Assembly: GCA_023425285.1 (NCBI GenBank)
Contig: JAFACY010000232.1
Coordinates: 1-7,281, forward strand
Direction: 5' to 3'
Length of the DNA stretch: 7,281 nucleotides
Source of the DNA: Bacillota bacterium
GTDB taxonomy: Bacteria; Bacillota; Clostridia; Tissierellales; Sedimentibacteraceae
Below, piece by piece: positions 1-5,903 of this stretch. The position numbers and the translations under genes are program-made. Each line of letters begins with the position of its first letter. Within the stretch, counting starts at the first letter, position 1. A model generated the notes under the pieces. It did not search any database and was not told the DNA's origin. It saw only the letters and a program-made list of their open reading frames with translations.

Positions 1-1
1 G

Positions 2-67
2 GTACATGGATTTAACGTTGATGATTTACTTCAGAAATTGAATGATTTTCAAAATTCTGGACAATAA
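2..67 (+). CDS. C-terminal end of a DUF1858-type redox disulfide protein (5' partial)
   Basis: Only the last 21 codons and a TAA stop are in the window; the start lies upstream. The tail reads VHGFNVDDLLQKLNDFQNSG followed by Q. This resembles the C-terminus of the small DUF1858 / hybrid-cluster-protein-associated redox disulfide family, whose members typically end in a segment like 'VHGIDVDELLKELN' after an N-terminal part carrying a CxxC-like cysteine pair. The cysteines would be upstream and cannot be seen here. Family members are about 65-80 residues long and are often found near nitrosative-stress and anaerobic redox genes; a thiol redox role is inferred, not demonstrated. The neighbouring hemerythrin and flavodiiron genes fit that setting. 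The call rests on recognising a short tail, so it is moderate. Confidence 0.55.
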   Translation, partial: VHGFNVDDLLQKLNDFQNSGQ

Positions 68-72
68 GCGCA

Positions 73-101
73 ATGACTGACAAGGATGAGCATGATATAA
101 T
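73..101 (+). promoter_or_regulatory. Possible promoter of the redox operon, embedded in the palindrome
   Basis: A consensus -10 box TATAAT (96-101) lies 17 bases downstream of ATGACT (73-78), which matches 4 of 6 positions of the -35 consensus. A transcript would start near 107-108, leaving a leader of about 30 bases before the ATG at 138. The -10 lies at the centre of the perfect palindrome 86-110, so a dimeric regulator bound there would block RNA polymerase. The boxes are read directly; the promoter function is inferred. Confidence 0.4.
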
Positions 102-116
102 CATGCTCATTATTTT
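86..116 (+). terminator. Hairpin terminator, or operator palindrome, between the DUF1858 gene and the redox operon
   Basis: A perfect inverted repeat has 11-base arms, ATGAGCATGAT (86-96) and ATCATGCTCAT (100-110), around a 3-base centre. It is followed by the T-rich TATTTT (111-116). It lies 18 bases after the upstream stop codon, as an intrinsic terminator would. The T-tract is short and broken and the stem is only moderately GC-rich. The arms also surround a TATAAT box, so a protein-binding operator is an equally serious reading. Confidence 0.6.
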
Positions 117-137
117 AACAATTGAAAGGAGCATAAA

Positions 138-737
138 ATGAGCGCATTTTTAGGACCTATACATTTTTGGCTATACGATAAAATCAAAATACAAAATAAT
201 ATTGTTGAGGATGTATTAGCTTTAACGGACAATGAAGATTTGAAAAAAAATCTCTGTGAAAAATATGGTGACGGCAATCTTAAGCCGCTGGATGAGGTTA
301 TAGATGTGGGAAACATCCACGGATGGCTTCAGGATCAGATATCAAAGGTTGAAGCAAAGTTAGCCGTTGCAGTAACAGCGCTGCTTGCAAAATCACCTGA
401 TTCTGTTGAAGAAATCAAGGATATTTTCTTTAAAAACGGAGAAAAATATTCTCCGCTGAGTATGTATTCGGGAGTGGAGAAAGCCATGAAGGCCGTAAAT
501 GATACACTGCTGGACGGAATGCCATGTGACCATGTAAACAGTGTTATAAGCCAGGATGAAGACGAAGCAGTATGGAAAAGACACGAATGTGTGCACAGCA
601 AATATTGGAGTGATGCAAAGGGTGACATCAATACTTATTACATGCTGAGAGATGAATTTATCAAAGGATTGTTAAATAAATCAGGCATGAAGTATGAAAA
701 ATTAAGTGATGATACGTACAAAATATCAAGGAGCTGA
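138..737 (+). CDS. Uncharacterised 199-residue Cys/His-rich protein of the redox operon
   Basis: I do not recognise a named family. The ATG at 138 is preceded by AAAGGAG (125-131) at good spacing, so the start is secure. The protein looks mostly helical and soluble, with no signal peptide or membrane segment. It opens with MSAFLGPIHFW and contains GNIHGWLQ near residue 59. Its second half carries a cluster of possible metal or cofactor ligands: C130-x-H132 and then H149-x-C151-x-H153, followed by aromatic residues (YW at 156-157, YY at 167-168). H9, C40 and H61 are further candidates. The stop lies only 4 bases before the hemerythrin gene, so the two are almost certainly co-transcribed and probably act together, with the flavodiiron gene downstream. 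A metal-, heme- or thiol-based sensing or redox role is inference from the residues and the neighbours, not from homology. Confidence 0.8.
   Translation: MSAFLGPIHFWLYDKIKIQNNIVEDVLALTDNEDLKKNLCEKYGDGNLKPLDEVIDVGNIHGWLQDQISKVEAKLAVAVTALLAKSPDSVEEIKDIFFKNGEKYSPLSMYSGVEKAMKAVNDTLLDGMPCDHVNSVISQDEDEAVWKRHECVHSKYWSDAKGDINTYYMLRDEFIKGLLNKSGMKYEKLSDDTYKISRS
728..733 (+). promoter_or_regulatory. Ribosome binding site that sets the hemerythrin gene start
   Basis: AAGGAG ends 8 bases before the ATG at 742. The earlier in-frame ATG at 706 has no comparable site and would add 12 residues by overlapping the upstream gene. The 742 start also places the expected E-H motif of the hemerythrin fold close to the N-terminus. 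Confidence 0.75.
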
Positions 738-741
738 TAGT

Positions 742-1299
742 ATGAACAGTGTGCAGATAATGGTAATGGAGCATGAATACATACTCAGAATGCTGGGTGT
801 TGTAAGAAAGGCATGCTACAGGGTGATGAAGGGTGAGGATATAAATTACGATGATTTTTATAAGATGATTGAATTTATACGAAATTATGCCGACGAGCAC
901 CACCACGGCAAGGAAGAGAAATTTTTGTTTAAGGAAATGCAGACCAAGTTAGGTAAATTAGGTGAAAATTTAATAACTCACGGCATGCTCGTTGAGCATG
1001 ATTTAGGAAGATTGTACATGAGTGATTTGAGGGATGCTTTGGAAAGGGTTAAAACCGGTGATGAGGAGAGTAAGCTTGATGTAATAAGCAATGCAATCGG
1101 ATATACTCACCTGCTGAAAAGACATATTGCAAAAGAAAATGATGCGGTATATAATTTTGGTGAAACAAATCTTCCCAAGGAAATTATTGATGAAATAAAT
1201 GCGAAGACGGAAGAATTTGAGCGTGAAGCAGAAAAGAAGGGCACTCAGAAATATTATATTGATATTTTGGAGAACCTTGAGAAAAAATATTTAAATTAA
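742..1299 (+). CDS. Hemerythrin HHE-domain cation-binding protein
   Basis: This 185-residue cytoplasmic protein has the four-helix hemerythrin pattern with the usual di-iron ligand candidates in order: H11 in MEHEYI, the H53-H54-H55 run followed by E58/E59 in HHHGKEE, H86 in VEHDLG, and H123, H128 and E132 in THLLKRHIAKE. Proteins of this family bind a non-heme di-iron centre. In anaerobes they are associated with O2 or NO binding, sensing or delivery, and with iron handling. The helical bundle occupies roughly residues 1-140. The remaining 45 residues are highly charged and helical and end in YYIDILENLEKKYLN, an extension that could be a partner-docking or oligomer segment. It lies 4 bases after the uncharacterised gene and 27 bases before the flavodiiron gene, which suggests a joint role in oxygen or NO tolerance. 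The family is clear; the exact ligand and function are not. Confidence 0.9.
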   Translation: MNSVQIMVMEHEYILRMLGVVRKACYRVMKGEDINYDDFYKMIEFIRNYADEHHHGKEEKFLFKEMQTKLGKLGENLITHGMLVEHDLGRLYMSDLRDALERVKTGDEESKLDVISNAIGYTHLLKRHIAKENDAVYNFGETNLPKEIIDEINAKTEEFEREAEKKGTQKYYIDILENLEKKYLN

Positions 1300-1326
1300 A
1301 AAACAAATAAAAGCTGGAGGTGTAAT

Positions 1327-2502
1327 ATGTTTAAAATAACAGATACTGTAAGCTGGGTAGGAAAAATCGACTGGGAACTAAACAGATTTCACGGAGATGA
1401 ATATTCAACACACATGGGTTCATCCTATAATTCATACCTGATAAGGGATGAAAAAACCGTATTGATTGATACTGTGTGGAAGCCATTTTCAAAGGAGTTT
1501 GTTGCAAATCTGAAAAAAGAAGTTGACCTGAATAAAATTGACTACATAATTATGAATCATAATGAAGTGGACCATTCCGGCGGATTGGTTGAATTGATGA
1601 GAGAAATACCTGATACCCCTATTTATTGCACTAAGAACGGAGCAAAAATAATAAAGGGGCACTATCATCAGGATTGGAATTTCGTTGAAGTGAAAACCGG
1701 TGACACTCTTGACATAGGCAAAAATAAACTGATATTTGTTGAAGCGCGCATGCTGCATTGGCCTGATTCCATGATGACGTATATGTCGGGAGAAAATATA
1801 CTTTTCAGTAACGATGCTTTCGGTCAGCATTATGCGTCCGAGCTTATGTACAACGACAAGGTTGATCAGGATGAGTTGTTTGATGAAGCAATCAAGTATT
1901 ATGCGAACATACTTACTCCTTTCAGTAAATTTGTTGTAAGCAAAGTTGAAGAGGTTGTTGCACTTAACATACCAATCAGCATGATTTGCCCAAGTCACGG
2001 TATTATCTGGAGGGATAACCCGCTGCAGATAATTACTAAATATGTTGAATGGGCTAAAAGCTACAAGGAAAATCAGATAACCATAATTTATGATACAATG
2101 TGGGACGGCACAAGAAGAATGGCGGAAGCAATAGCGGAAGGTATCAAGGAGAAGGACTCAGATGTGGCAATCAAGCTGTTTAACTGTGCGAAGAGAGATA
2201 AAAATGACATTATTACGGAGATTTTTAAATCCAAGATGATACTTGTGGGTTCATCCACAATAAATAATGGCATTCTGTCATCTGTTGCAAGCCTGCTGGA
2301 AATGATAAAGGGACTTAAATTTACGGATAAAAAAGCTGCGGCATTCGGCTCCTACGGATGGAGCGGTGAAGCGGTAAAAATAGTTACGGAAGAATTAAAG
2401 AAAAGTAATTTTGATGTAGTGTCCGAAGGAATAAAAGAGCTTTGGAATCCTGACGAAGAAGCGATAAACAGATGCAAGGAATTCGGAGCTTCGCTGATTT
2501 AA
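1327..2502 (+). CDS. fprA: Flavodiiron protein (O2 / nitric oxide reductase, FprA type)
   Basis: This 391-residue cytoplasmic enzyme reduces O2 to water and/or NO to N2O at a di-iron site, using FMN as electron carrier. Residues 1-245 form the metallo-beta-lactamase-like domain. The iron ligands are visible: H78-x-E80-x-D82 (with H83) in NHNEVDHSGG, H144 in MLHWPDS, D163 in SNDAFG and H224 in PSHGIIW. The spacing matches the family closely. Residues 250-391 form the flavodoxin domain, with the FMN phosphate loop near YDTMWDGT (255-262), GSSTINNG (308-315) and GSYGWSGEA (341-349). The length is that of the two-domain class A enzyme. There is no rubredoxin or flavin-reductase extension, so electrons must come from a separate rubredoxin or similar donor, and none is encoded here. 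The ATG at 1327 follows a strong GGAGGTG site (1316-1322). It is the last gene of the redox operon. Preference for O2 or NO cannot be read from the sequence. Confidence 0.97.
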   Translation: MFKITDTVSWVGKIDWELNRFHGDEYSTHMGSSYNSYLIRDEKTVLIDTVWKPFSKEFVANLKKEVDLNKIDYIIMNHNEVDHSGGLVELMREIPDTPIYCTKNGAKIIKGHYHQDWNFVEVKTGDTLDIGKNKLIFVEARMLHWPDSMMTYMSGENILFSNDAFGQHYASELMYNDKVDQDELFDEAIKYYANILTPFSKFVVSKVEEVVALNIPISMICPSHGIIWRDNPLQIITKYVEWAKSYKENQITIIYDTMWDGTRRMAEAIAEGIKEKDSDVAIKLFNCAKRDKNDIITEIFKSKMILVGSSTINNGILSSVASLLEMIKGLKFTDKKAAAFGSYGWSGEAVKIVTEELKKSNFDVVSEGIKELWNPDEEAINRCKEFGASLI

Positions 2503-2514
2503 ATATTAAACCTG

Positions 2515-2543
2515 ACTGCTTAGTATTTCTAAGCAGTTTTTTT
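2515..2543 (+). terminator. Rho-independent terminator after the flavodiiron gene
   Basis: A perfect 9-base stem, ACTGCTTAG (2515-2523) with CTAAGCAGT (2529-2537), closes a 5-base loop and runs into seven T residues (2537-2543). It lies 12 bases after the stop codon. This is a textbook intrinsic terminator and marks the end of the redox operon. Confidence 0.9.
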
Positions 2544-2546
2544 ATA

Positions 2547-2678
2547 GCCCTAACCCTATTTTCAGAGTGTTTTTTCTGAAAATAGCGGTAGGTCTTATGC
2601 AAGAAATGCCAAATCTGTGCGAACGACAGTGAGCAAACAGATTTGATGCATTTCACTGCTATGCCCTAACCCTATTTT
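2547..2678. repeat. Direct repeat with intervening complementary copy: alternative-hairpin element
   Basis: The 16-base sequence GCCCTAACCCTATTTT occurs at 2547-2562 and again at 2663-2678. Between them, 2579-2594 (AAAATAGCGGTAGGTC) is complementary to either copy at 13 of 16 positions. With the upstream copy it forms a short hairpin with a perfect 11-base core (2556-2566 with 2575-2585). With the downstream copy it closes a hairpin of about 100 bases. That hairpin contains GAAATGC/GCATTTC (2603-2609, 2648-2654) and CAAATCTGT/ACAGATTTG (2610-2618, 2637-2645). The two folds exclude each other. No protein-coding reading is convincing here. It could be an interspersed palindromic or miniature element, or a structured RNA leader. 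The repeats are read directly; the function is unknown. Confidence 0.7.
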
Positions 2679-2700
2679 ATGCATCCCATTTTTGCAAATT

Positions 2701-2728
2701 TTGTAACCTTTTGTAGTTGAATTATTAT
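2701..2728 (+). promoter_or_regulatory. Possible promoter of the MATE transporter gene
   Basis: TTGTAA (2701-2706) and TATTAT (2723-2728) are 16 bases apart and match the -35 and -10 consensus at 4 and 5 of 6 positions. The strong terminator at 2515-2543 means the MATE gene needs its own promoter in this gap. AT-rich sequence yields such matches easily, so confidence is low to moderate. Confidence 0.4.
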
Positions 2729-2775
2729 TATAAAAGAGGTAACATAACATTGGGATTGAAATAGAGGAGAAGAAA

Positions 2776-4182
2776 ATGACTAAATTCTTGGAGCGTATAT
2801 ATTCCAGCAAATATATGATTAAACAGGACAGGATTATCGGGGATATTCCTTCTGATAAAGAGATATACAGGGATGCGGTTGAGGTTGCGTGGCCGTCGGC
2901 CATAGAGGCTGTATTGGTGCAGCTAATATCATCTGCAGACCTTATAATGGTTGGTGCGCTGGGGGCATCTGCCATCTCGGCAGTTGGTATAACAACACAA
3001 CCGAGGCTGATACTTTTAGCGGTTATATTTTCATTAAATATAGGAGTTACTGCCGTTGTTGCAAGAAGAAAGGGCGAGGGAAACCGGGAGGATGCAAATA
3101 AGGCATTAAGACAATCATTGGTTATATGTGCTTTTTTATCATTGATTTTATCGGGATTAGGAATTGTTTATGCGAGACAATTGATTATATTTGCCGGTGC
3201 TCAGGCGGAAGTTATTGAGGTTGCGGTAATTTATTTCAGGATAATCTGTGTAGGGAATTTCTTTACATCCTTAAGCCTGACAATAAATGCCTCGCAAAGA
3301 GGTGCCGGAAATACAAAAATATCAATGAAAACAAATATAGCTGCTAATCTGGTGAATTTGTTCTTTAATTTTTTGCTTATAAGAGGACATTTTGGTTTTC
3401 CTGCACTGGGTGTTACGGGTGCGGCTATAGCTACCGCTATCGGTAATATTGTAGGTTTTTTACTGTCATTAAAATCCATTACATTTGCTCATGAGTTTTT
3501 AGAGCTTCGCAAAAAACAATCATGGAAACTTGAAAAGGAAATAATATCAAGCATATTGAGCATCAGCAGCAGTGCGTTTGTTGAGCAGGTTTTTATGCGT
3601 GTAGGATTTTTTACAACAAACAAATTGGTTGCGGGATTGGGTACAGTAAGCTATGCAACTCATCAGATATGTGTAAATATAATGAGTATTTCGTTTGCCT
3701 TCGGAGATGGCTTGGGCATTGCGGCATCCGCTCTGGTAGGGCAGAGCTTAGGTGCAAAGCGTTCTGATATGGCCACAATTTACGGCAAGGCTCTTCAAAG
3801 AATCGCCCTTACAATAGGTGTTATATTTATTTTATTATTCTTATTTGGAGGCTCCTTCCTTGTATCTTTGTATACGGATGAAGCTGCCGTAATAAGCGCC
3901 GGAACCGCGATTATGCTCATAATTGCAGCTACGGCTCCCATACAATCGTCAAACGTGGTTGTGGGCGGTATACTGAGAGGTGCGGGAGATACAAAATTTG
4001 TTGCTGTAACGTCATTTTTAAGTATAGGATTGGTAAGACCGGGTACAACATGGCTGTTCTGTTATCCATTAGGTCTCGGGTTGATTGGTGCCTGGTTTGC
4101 ATTCGGCACGGATCAGATACTGAGACTGCTCATAAATTACATGAGATTTTTAAAGGGCGGCTGGACAAAAATAAAGGTATAG
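2776..4182 (+). CDS. MATE-family multidrug/cation efflux transporter
   Basis: This 468-residue polytopic inner-membrane protein has about twelve hydrophobic segments in two homologous halves, after a polar N-terminal stretch of about 32 residues. Family signatures are present in both halves: QRGAGNTK (174-181) in the first, and ALVGQSLGAKR (319-329) and LRGAGDTKF (400-408) in the second. These proteins export drugs, toxic cations or metabolites in exchange for Na+ or H+. The substrate cannot be told from the sequence. The ATG at 2776 is well placed behind GAGGAG (2764-2769). The gene is a stand-alone unit after the terminator of the redox operon. No terminator is visible between it and speD, so read-through into the spermidine genes is possible. 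Its 3' end hosts the likely speD promoter. A link to polyamine export is conceivable but rests only on adjacency. Confidence 0.95.
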   Translation: MTKFLERIYSSKYMIKQDRIIGDIPSDKEIYRDAVEVAWPSAIEAVLVQLISSADLIMVGALGASAISAVGITTQPRLILLAVIFSLNIGVTAVVARRKGEGNREDANKALRQSLVICAFLSLILSGLGIVYARQLIIFAGAQAEVIEVAVIYFRIICVGNFFTSLSLTINASQRGAGNTKISMKTNIAANLVNLFFNFLLIRGHFGFPALGVTGAAIATAIGNIVGFLLSLKSITFAHEFLELRKKQSWKLEKEIISSILSISSSAFVEQVFMRVGFFTTNKLVAGLGTVSYATHQICVNIMSISFAFGDGLGIAASALVGQSLGAKRSDMATIYGKALQRIALTIGVIFILLFLFGGSFLVSLYTDEAAVISAGTAIMLIIAATAPIQSSNVVVGGILRGAGDTKFVAVTSFLSIGLVRPGTTWLFCYPLGLGLIGAWFAFGTDQILRLLINYMRFLKGGWTKIKV

Positions 4183-4190
4183 TTTATAAT
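4162..4190 (+). promoter_or_regulatory. Promoter of speDE, located inside the end of the MATE gene
   Basis: TGGACA (4162-4167, 5 of 6 to the -35 consensus) lies exactly 17 bases before a perfect TATAAT (4185-4190). The -35 box is within MATE codons and the -10 just after its stop. Transcription would start near 4197, about 20 bases before the speD start region. This is the best sigma-A-type promoter match in the window together with the one before panE. Confidence 0.6.
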
Positions 4191-4207
4191 GATAAAAAAT
4201 TAAAAAA

Positions 4208-4214
4208 AGAAAGG
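4208..4214 (+). promoter_or_regulatory. Ribosome binding site of speD
   Basis: AGAAAGG is the only purine-rich site before speD. It is 2 bases from GTG 4217, 5 from GTG 4220 and 14 from TTG 4229. The spacing favours GTG 4220, although no ATG is available and the start stays uncertain by a few codons. Confidence 0.5.
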
Positions 4215-4219
4215 TAGTG

Positions 4220-5047
4220 GTGTTAGGGTTGGAAAAAAAGCTGGCATTGTATGGGTTTAATAATCTTACAAAATCGCTTAGTTTTAATATTTATGATGTT
4301 TGTTATGCAAAAAGCGAGAGAGAGCAAATGGAATATATAGAATATATTGATGAACAATATAATTCTGAACGTCTTACGCAGATTTTATGTGATGTAACTG
4401 ATATAATCGGAGCGCATATTCTTAATATTTCAAAGCAGGATTACGATCCTCAGGGAGCATCGGTAAATATTTTAATAGCAGAGGGTGCATTAACTCCCGA
4501 AGAAATTGATGAATCATGCAATCTTGGCAAGGGTATAAAATCGCTTGAACACGAAACTATACATGCACATTTGGATAAAAGTCATGTTACGGTTCATTCG
4601 TATCCGGAGCATCATCCGGAAAATGCAATTTCCACATTCCGTGTTGATATAGACGTTTCAACATGTGGAAAAATATCTCCTCTTAATGCATTGGATTATT
4701 TAATAAAGAGTTTTGATTCGGATATCATAACTATTGACTATCGTGTCAGAGGATTTACAAGAGACATAAATGGCAAAAAATTCTTTATTGATCATGATAT
4801 AAAATCAATACAAGATTATATAGATAAAGATACATTGAAAAAATATGATGCTATTGATATAAATGTTTTTCAGGCGAATACATTTCATACAAAAATGCTT
4901 ATCAAAGATATAGATTTACAAAATTATTTATTTAATAAGGATGTGTTTGAACTCCAACCCAGAAAAAGACTTGAGATTTCTGACAGCCTGAGAAAAGAAA
5001 TGATAGAGATATTTAGCGGCATGAATATTTTTCAGGAGGACAACTGA
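4220..5047 (+). CDS. speD: S-adenosylmethionine decarboxylase proenzyme, E. coli-type long form
   Basis: This enzyme decarboxylates S-adenosylmethionine to give the aminopropyl donor for spermidine synthesis. It is a pyruvoyl enzyme that cuts itself: the site is Lys120-Ser121 in HLDKSHVTVHSYPE (numbered from GTG 4220), where Ser121 becomes the pyruvoyl group. H126 and C149 (in STCG) match the processing and proton-donor residues, with the same 28-residue Ser-to-Cys spacing as I recall for the E. coli enzyme. The 275-residue length and motifs such as GFNNLTKSLSFNIYD, KQDYDPQGASV, TIDYRVRGFTRDING and NTFHTKM follow the E. coli-type (class 1a) enzyme, not the short form of about 125 residues known from Bacillus and Thermotoga. 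The start codon is not ATG: GTG 4217, GTG 4220 or TTG 4229 are possible. TTG 4229 would give MEKKLALYGFNN, which best matches the E. coli N-terminus, while GTG 4220 has the better ribosome-site spacing. It overlaps speE by one base. Confidence 0.96.
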   Translation: MLGLEKKLALYGFNNLTKSLSFNIYDVCYAKSEREQMEYIEYIDEQYNSERLTQILCDVTDIIGAHILNISKQDYDPQGASVNILIAEGALTPEEIDESCNLGKGIKSLEHETIHAHLDKSHVTVHSYPEHHPENAISTFRVDIDVSTCGKISPLNALDYLIKSFDSDIITIDYRVRGFTRDINGKKFFIDHDIKSIQDYIDKDTLKKYDAIDINVFQANTFHTKMLIKDIDLQNYLFNKDVFELQPRKRLEISDSLRKEMIEIFSGMNIFQEDN

Positions 5048-5895
5048 TGGAATTATGGTTTACTGAGAAGCATACAGAGAACGTAAGATTTTCAATAAGA
5101 ATAGACAGACATATTGTAAGTGAGCAAAGTGATTTTCAGAAGATTGATGTTTTTGAGACACCCGAGTTCGGTAAGGTATTGGTAATAGATGATTTTATCA
5201 TGCTTACAGAAAAAGATGAGTTTATATACCATGAGATGATAACTCATGTTCCTATGGCTGTAAATCAAAATATAAAAAACATATTGGTTATAGGTGCGGG
5301 AGACGGTGGAACAGTAAGAGAACTTACACGGTATAACTCGGTAGAAAAGATAGAAATGGTGGAAATCGATAAAAGGGTTGTAGATATTTCTATAGAATAT
5401 CTGCCGTTTACTGCATCAAAATTAGGCTGTGAAAAGGTTAAATTGTATTTTGAGGATGGTCTTAAATTTGTTAAGACCAGAACAAATGAATACGATTTAA
5501 TTATTGTTGATTCTACAGACCCAATAGGACCCGGTGAAGAGCTTTTTACTAAGGAATTTTATGAAAATTGCTTCAAAGCCTTAAAGGAAGACGGAATATT
5601 GGTTAATCAGCATGAGAGTCCTTATTATAAAAGAGAACGTGAAGCAATGCAAAAAGCTCACAAAAAAATAAAGGAAGTATTTCCGATAGCACGGGTGTAT
5701 CAGGTGCACATTCCTACGTATAGTTCCGGTCACTGGTTGTTTGGATTTGCTTCTAAAAAATATGACCCCATTAAGGATCTAAACGAAAAAGGCTGGAATT
5801 CAAGCGGACTCAGTACAAAATATTATAATACCGAGCTGCACAAGGGGTGCTTTGCACTGCCTAACTACGTGAAAGATTTGCTTAACAATGCATAA
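5047..5895 (+). CDS. speE: Spermidine synthase (polyamine aminopropyltransferase)
   Basis: It transfers the aminopropyl group from decarboxylated S-adenosylmethionine to putrescine, giving spermidine and methylthioadenosine. The 282-residue length is typical of the bacterial enzyme. It has the short N-terminal beta domain (about 1-60), then the Rossmann-like domain with GAGDGG (83-88), the acidic VEID (105-108, E106), EDG (136-138) for the nucleoside, and the catalytic DSTDPIGPG (155-163, D155 and D158). YHE (61-63) and PTYSSGHW (223-230) are further family motifs around the amine pocket. The ATG overlaps the speD stop (TGATG) and has a perfect AGGAGG site (5034-5039) inside the end of speD, so the two are translationally coupled. 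No putrescine-forming gene (speA, speB or speC) is in the window, so putrescine must come from elsewhere. Use of an amine other than putrescine cannot be excluded. Confidence 0.96.
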   Translation: MELWFTEKHTENVRFSIRIDRHIVSEQSDFQKIDVFETPEFGKVLVIDDFIMLTEKDEFIYHEMITHVPMAVNQNIKNILVIGAGDGGTVRELTRYNSVEKIEMVEIDKRVVDISIEYLPFTASKLGCEKVKLYFEDGLKFVKTRTNEYDLIIVDSTDPIGPGEELFTKEFYENCFKALKEDGILVNQHESPYYKREREAMQKAHKKIKEVFPIARVYQVHIPTYSSGHWLFGFASKKYDPIKDLNEKGWNSSGLSTKYYNTELHKGCFALPNYVKDLLNNA

Positions 5896-5903
5896 TTGAT
5901 ATA

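Noticed and set aside
138..737. Assigning the unknown protein to the H-NOX/heme-NO-binding or hemerythrin families
   Set aside because: It lacks the YxSxR signature of H-NOX and the ordered H, HxxxE, H, HxxxxH pattern of hemerythrins, so I left it unnamed.
706..741. Earlier in-frame ATG adding 12 residues to the hemerythrin protein
   Set aside because: It lies inside the upstream gene without a good ribosome binding site, while ATG 742 has AAGGAG at ideal spacing and fits the family N-terminus.
1489..1998. 169-codon open frame on the minus strand inside the flavodiiron gene
   Set aside because: It lies fully opposite a gene whose iron-ligand motifs are certain, has no recognisable domain and has no ribosome site that I can see.
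2384..2656. 90-codon minus-strand open frame across the flavodiiron gene end and its terminator
   Set aside because: It crosses a strong plus-strand terminator and the repeat element and resembles no known protein.
2515..2678. Possible tRNA, riboswitch of a known class or CRISPR-like array in the gap after the flavodiiron gene
   Set aside because: There is no cloverleaf, no known riboswitch core that I recognise, and only two repeat copies with no regular spacers.
2595..2975. 126-codon minus-strand open frame covering the repeat gap and the start of the MATE gene
   Set aside because: It spans the hairpin repeats and then runs antisense to the MATE gene. The protein has no family features and looks like a shadow of the opposite strand.
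2889..3101. 70-codon plus-strand open frame in another frame within the MATE gene
   Set aside because: It overlaps the MATE coding sequence, which has a clear start, ribosome site and signatures; the alternative frame has none.
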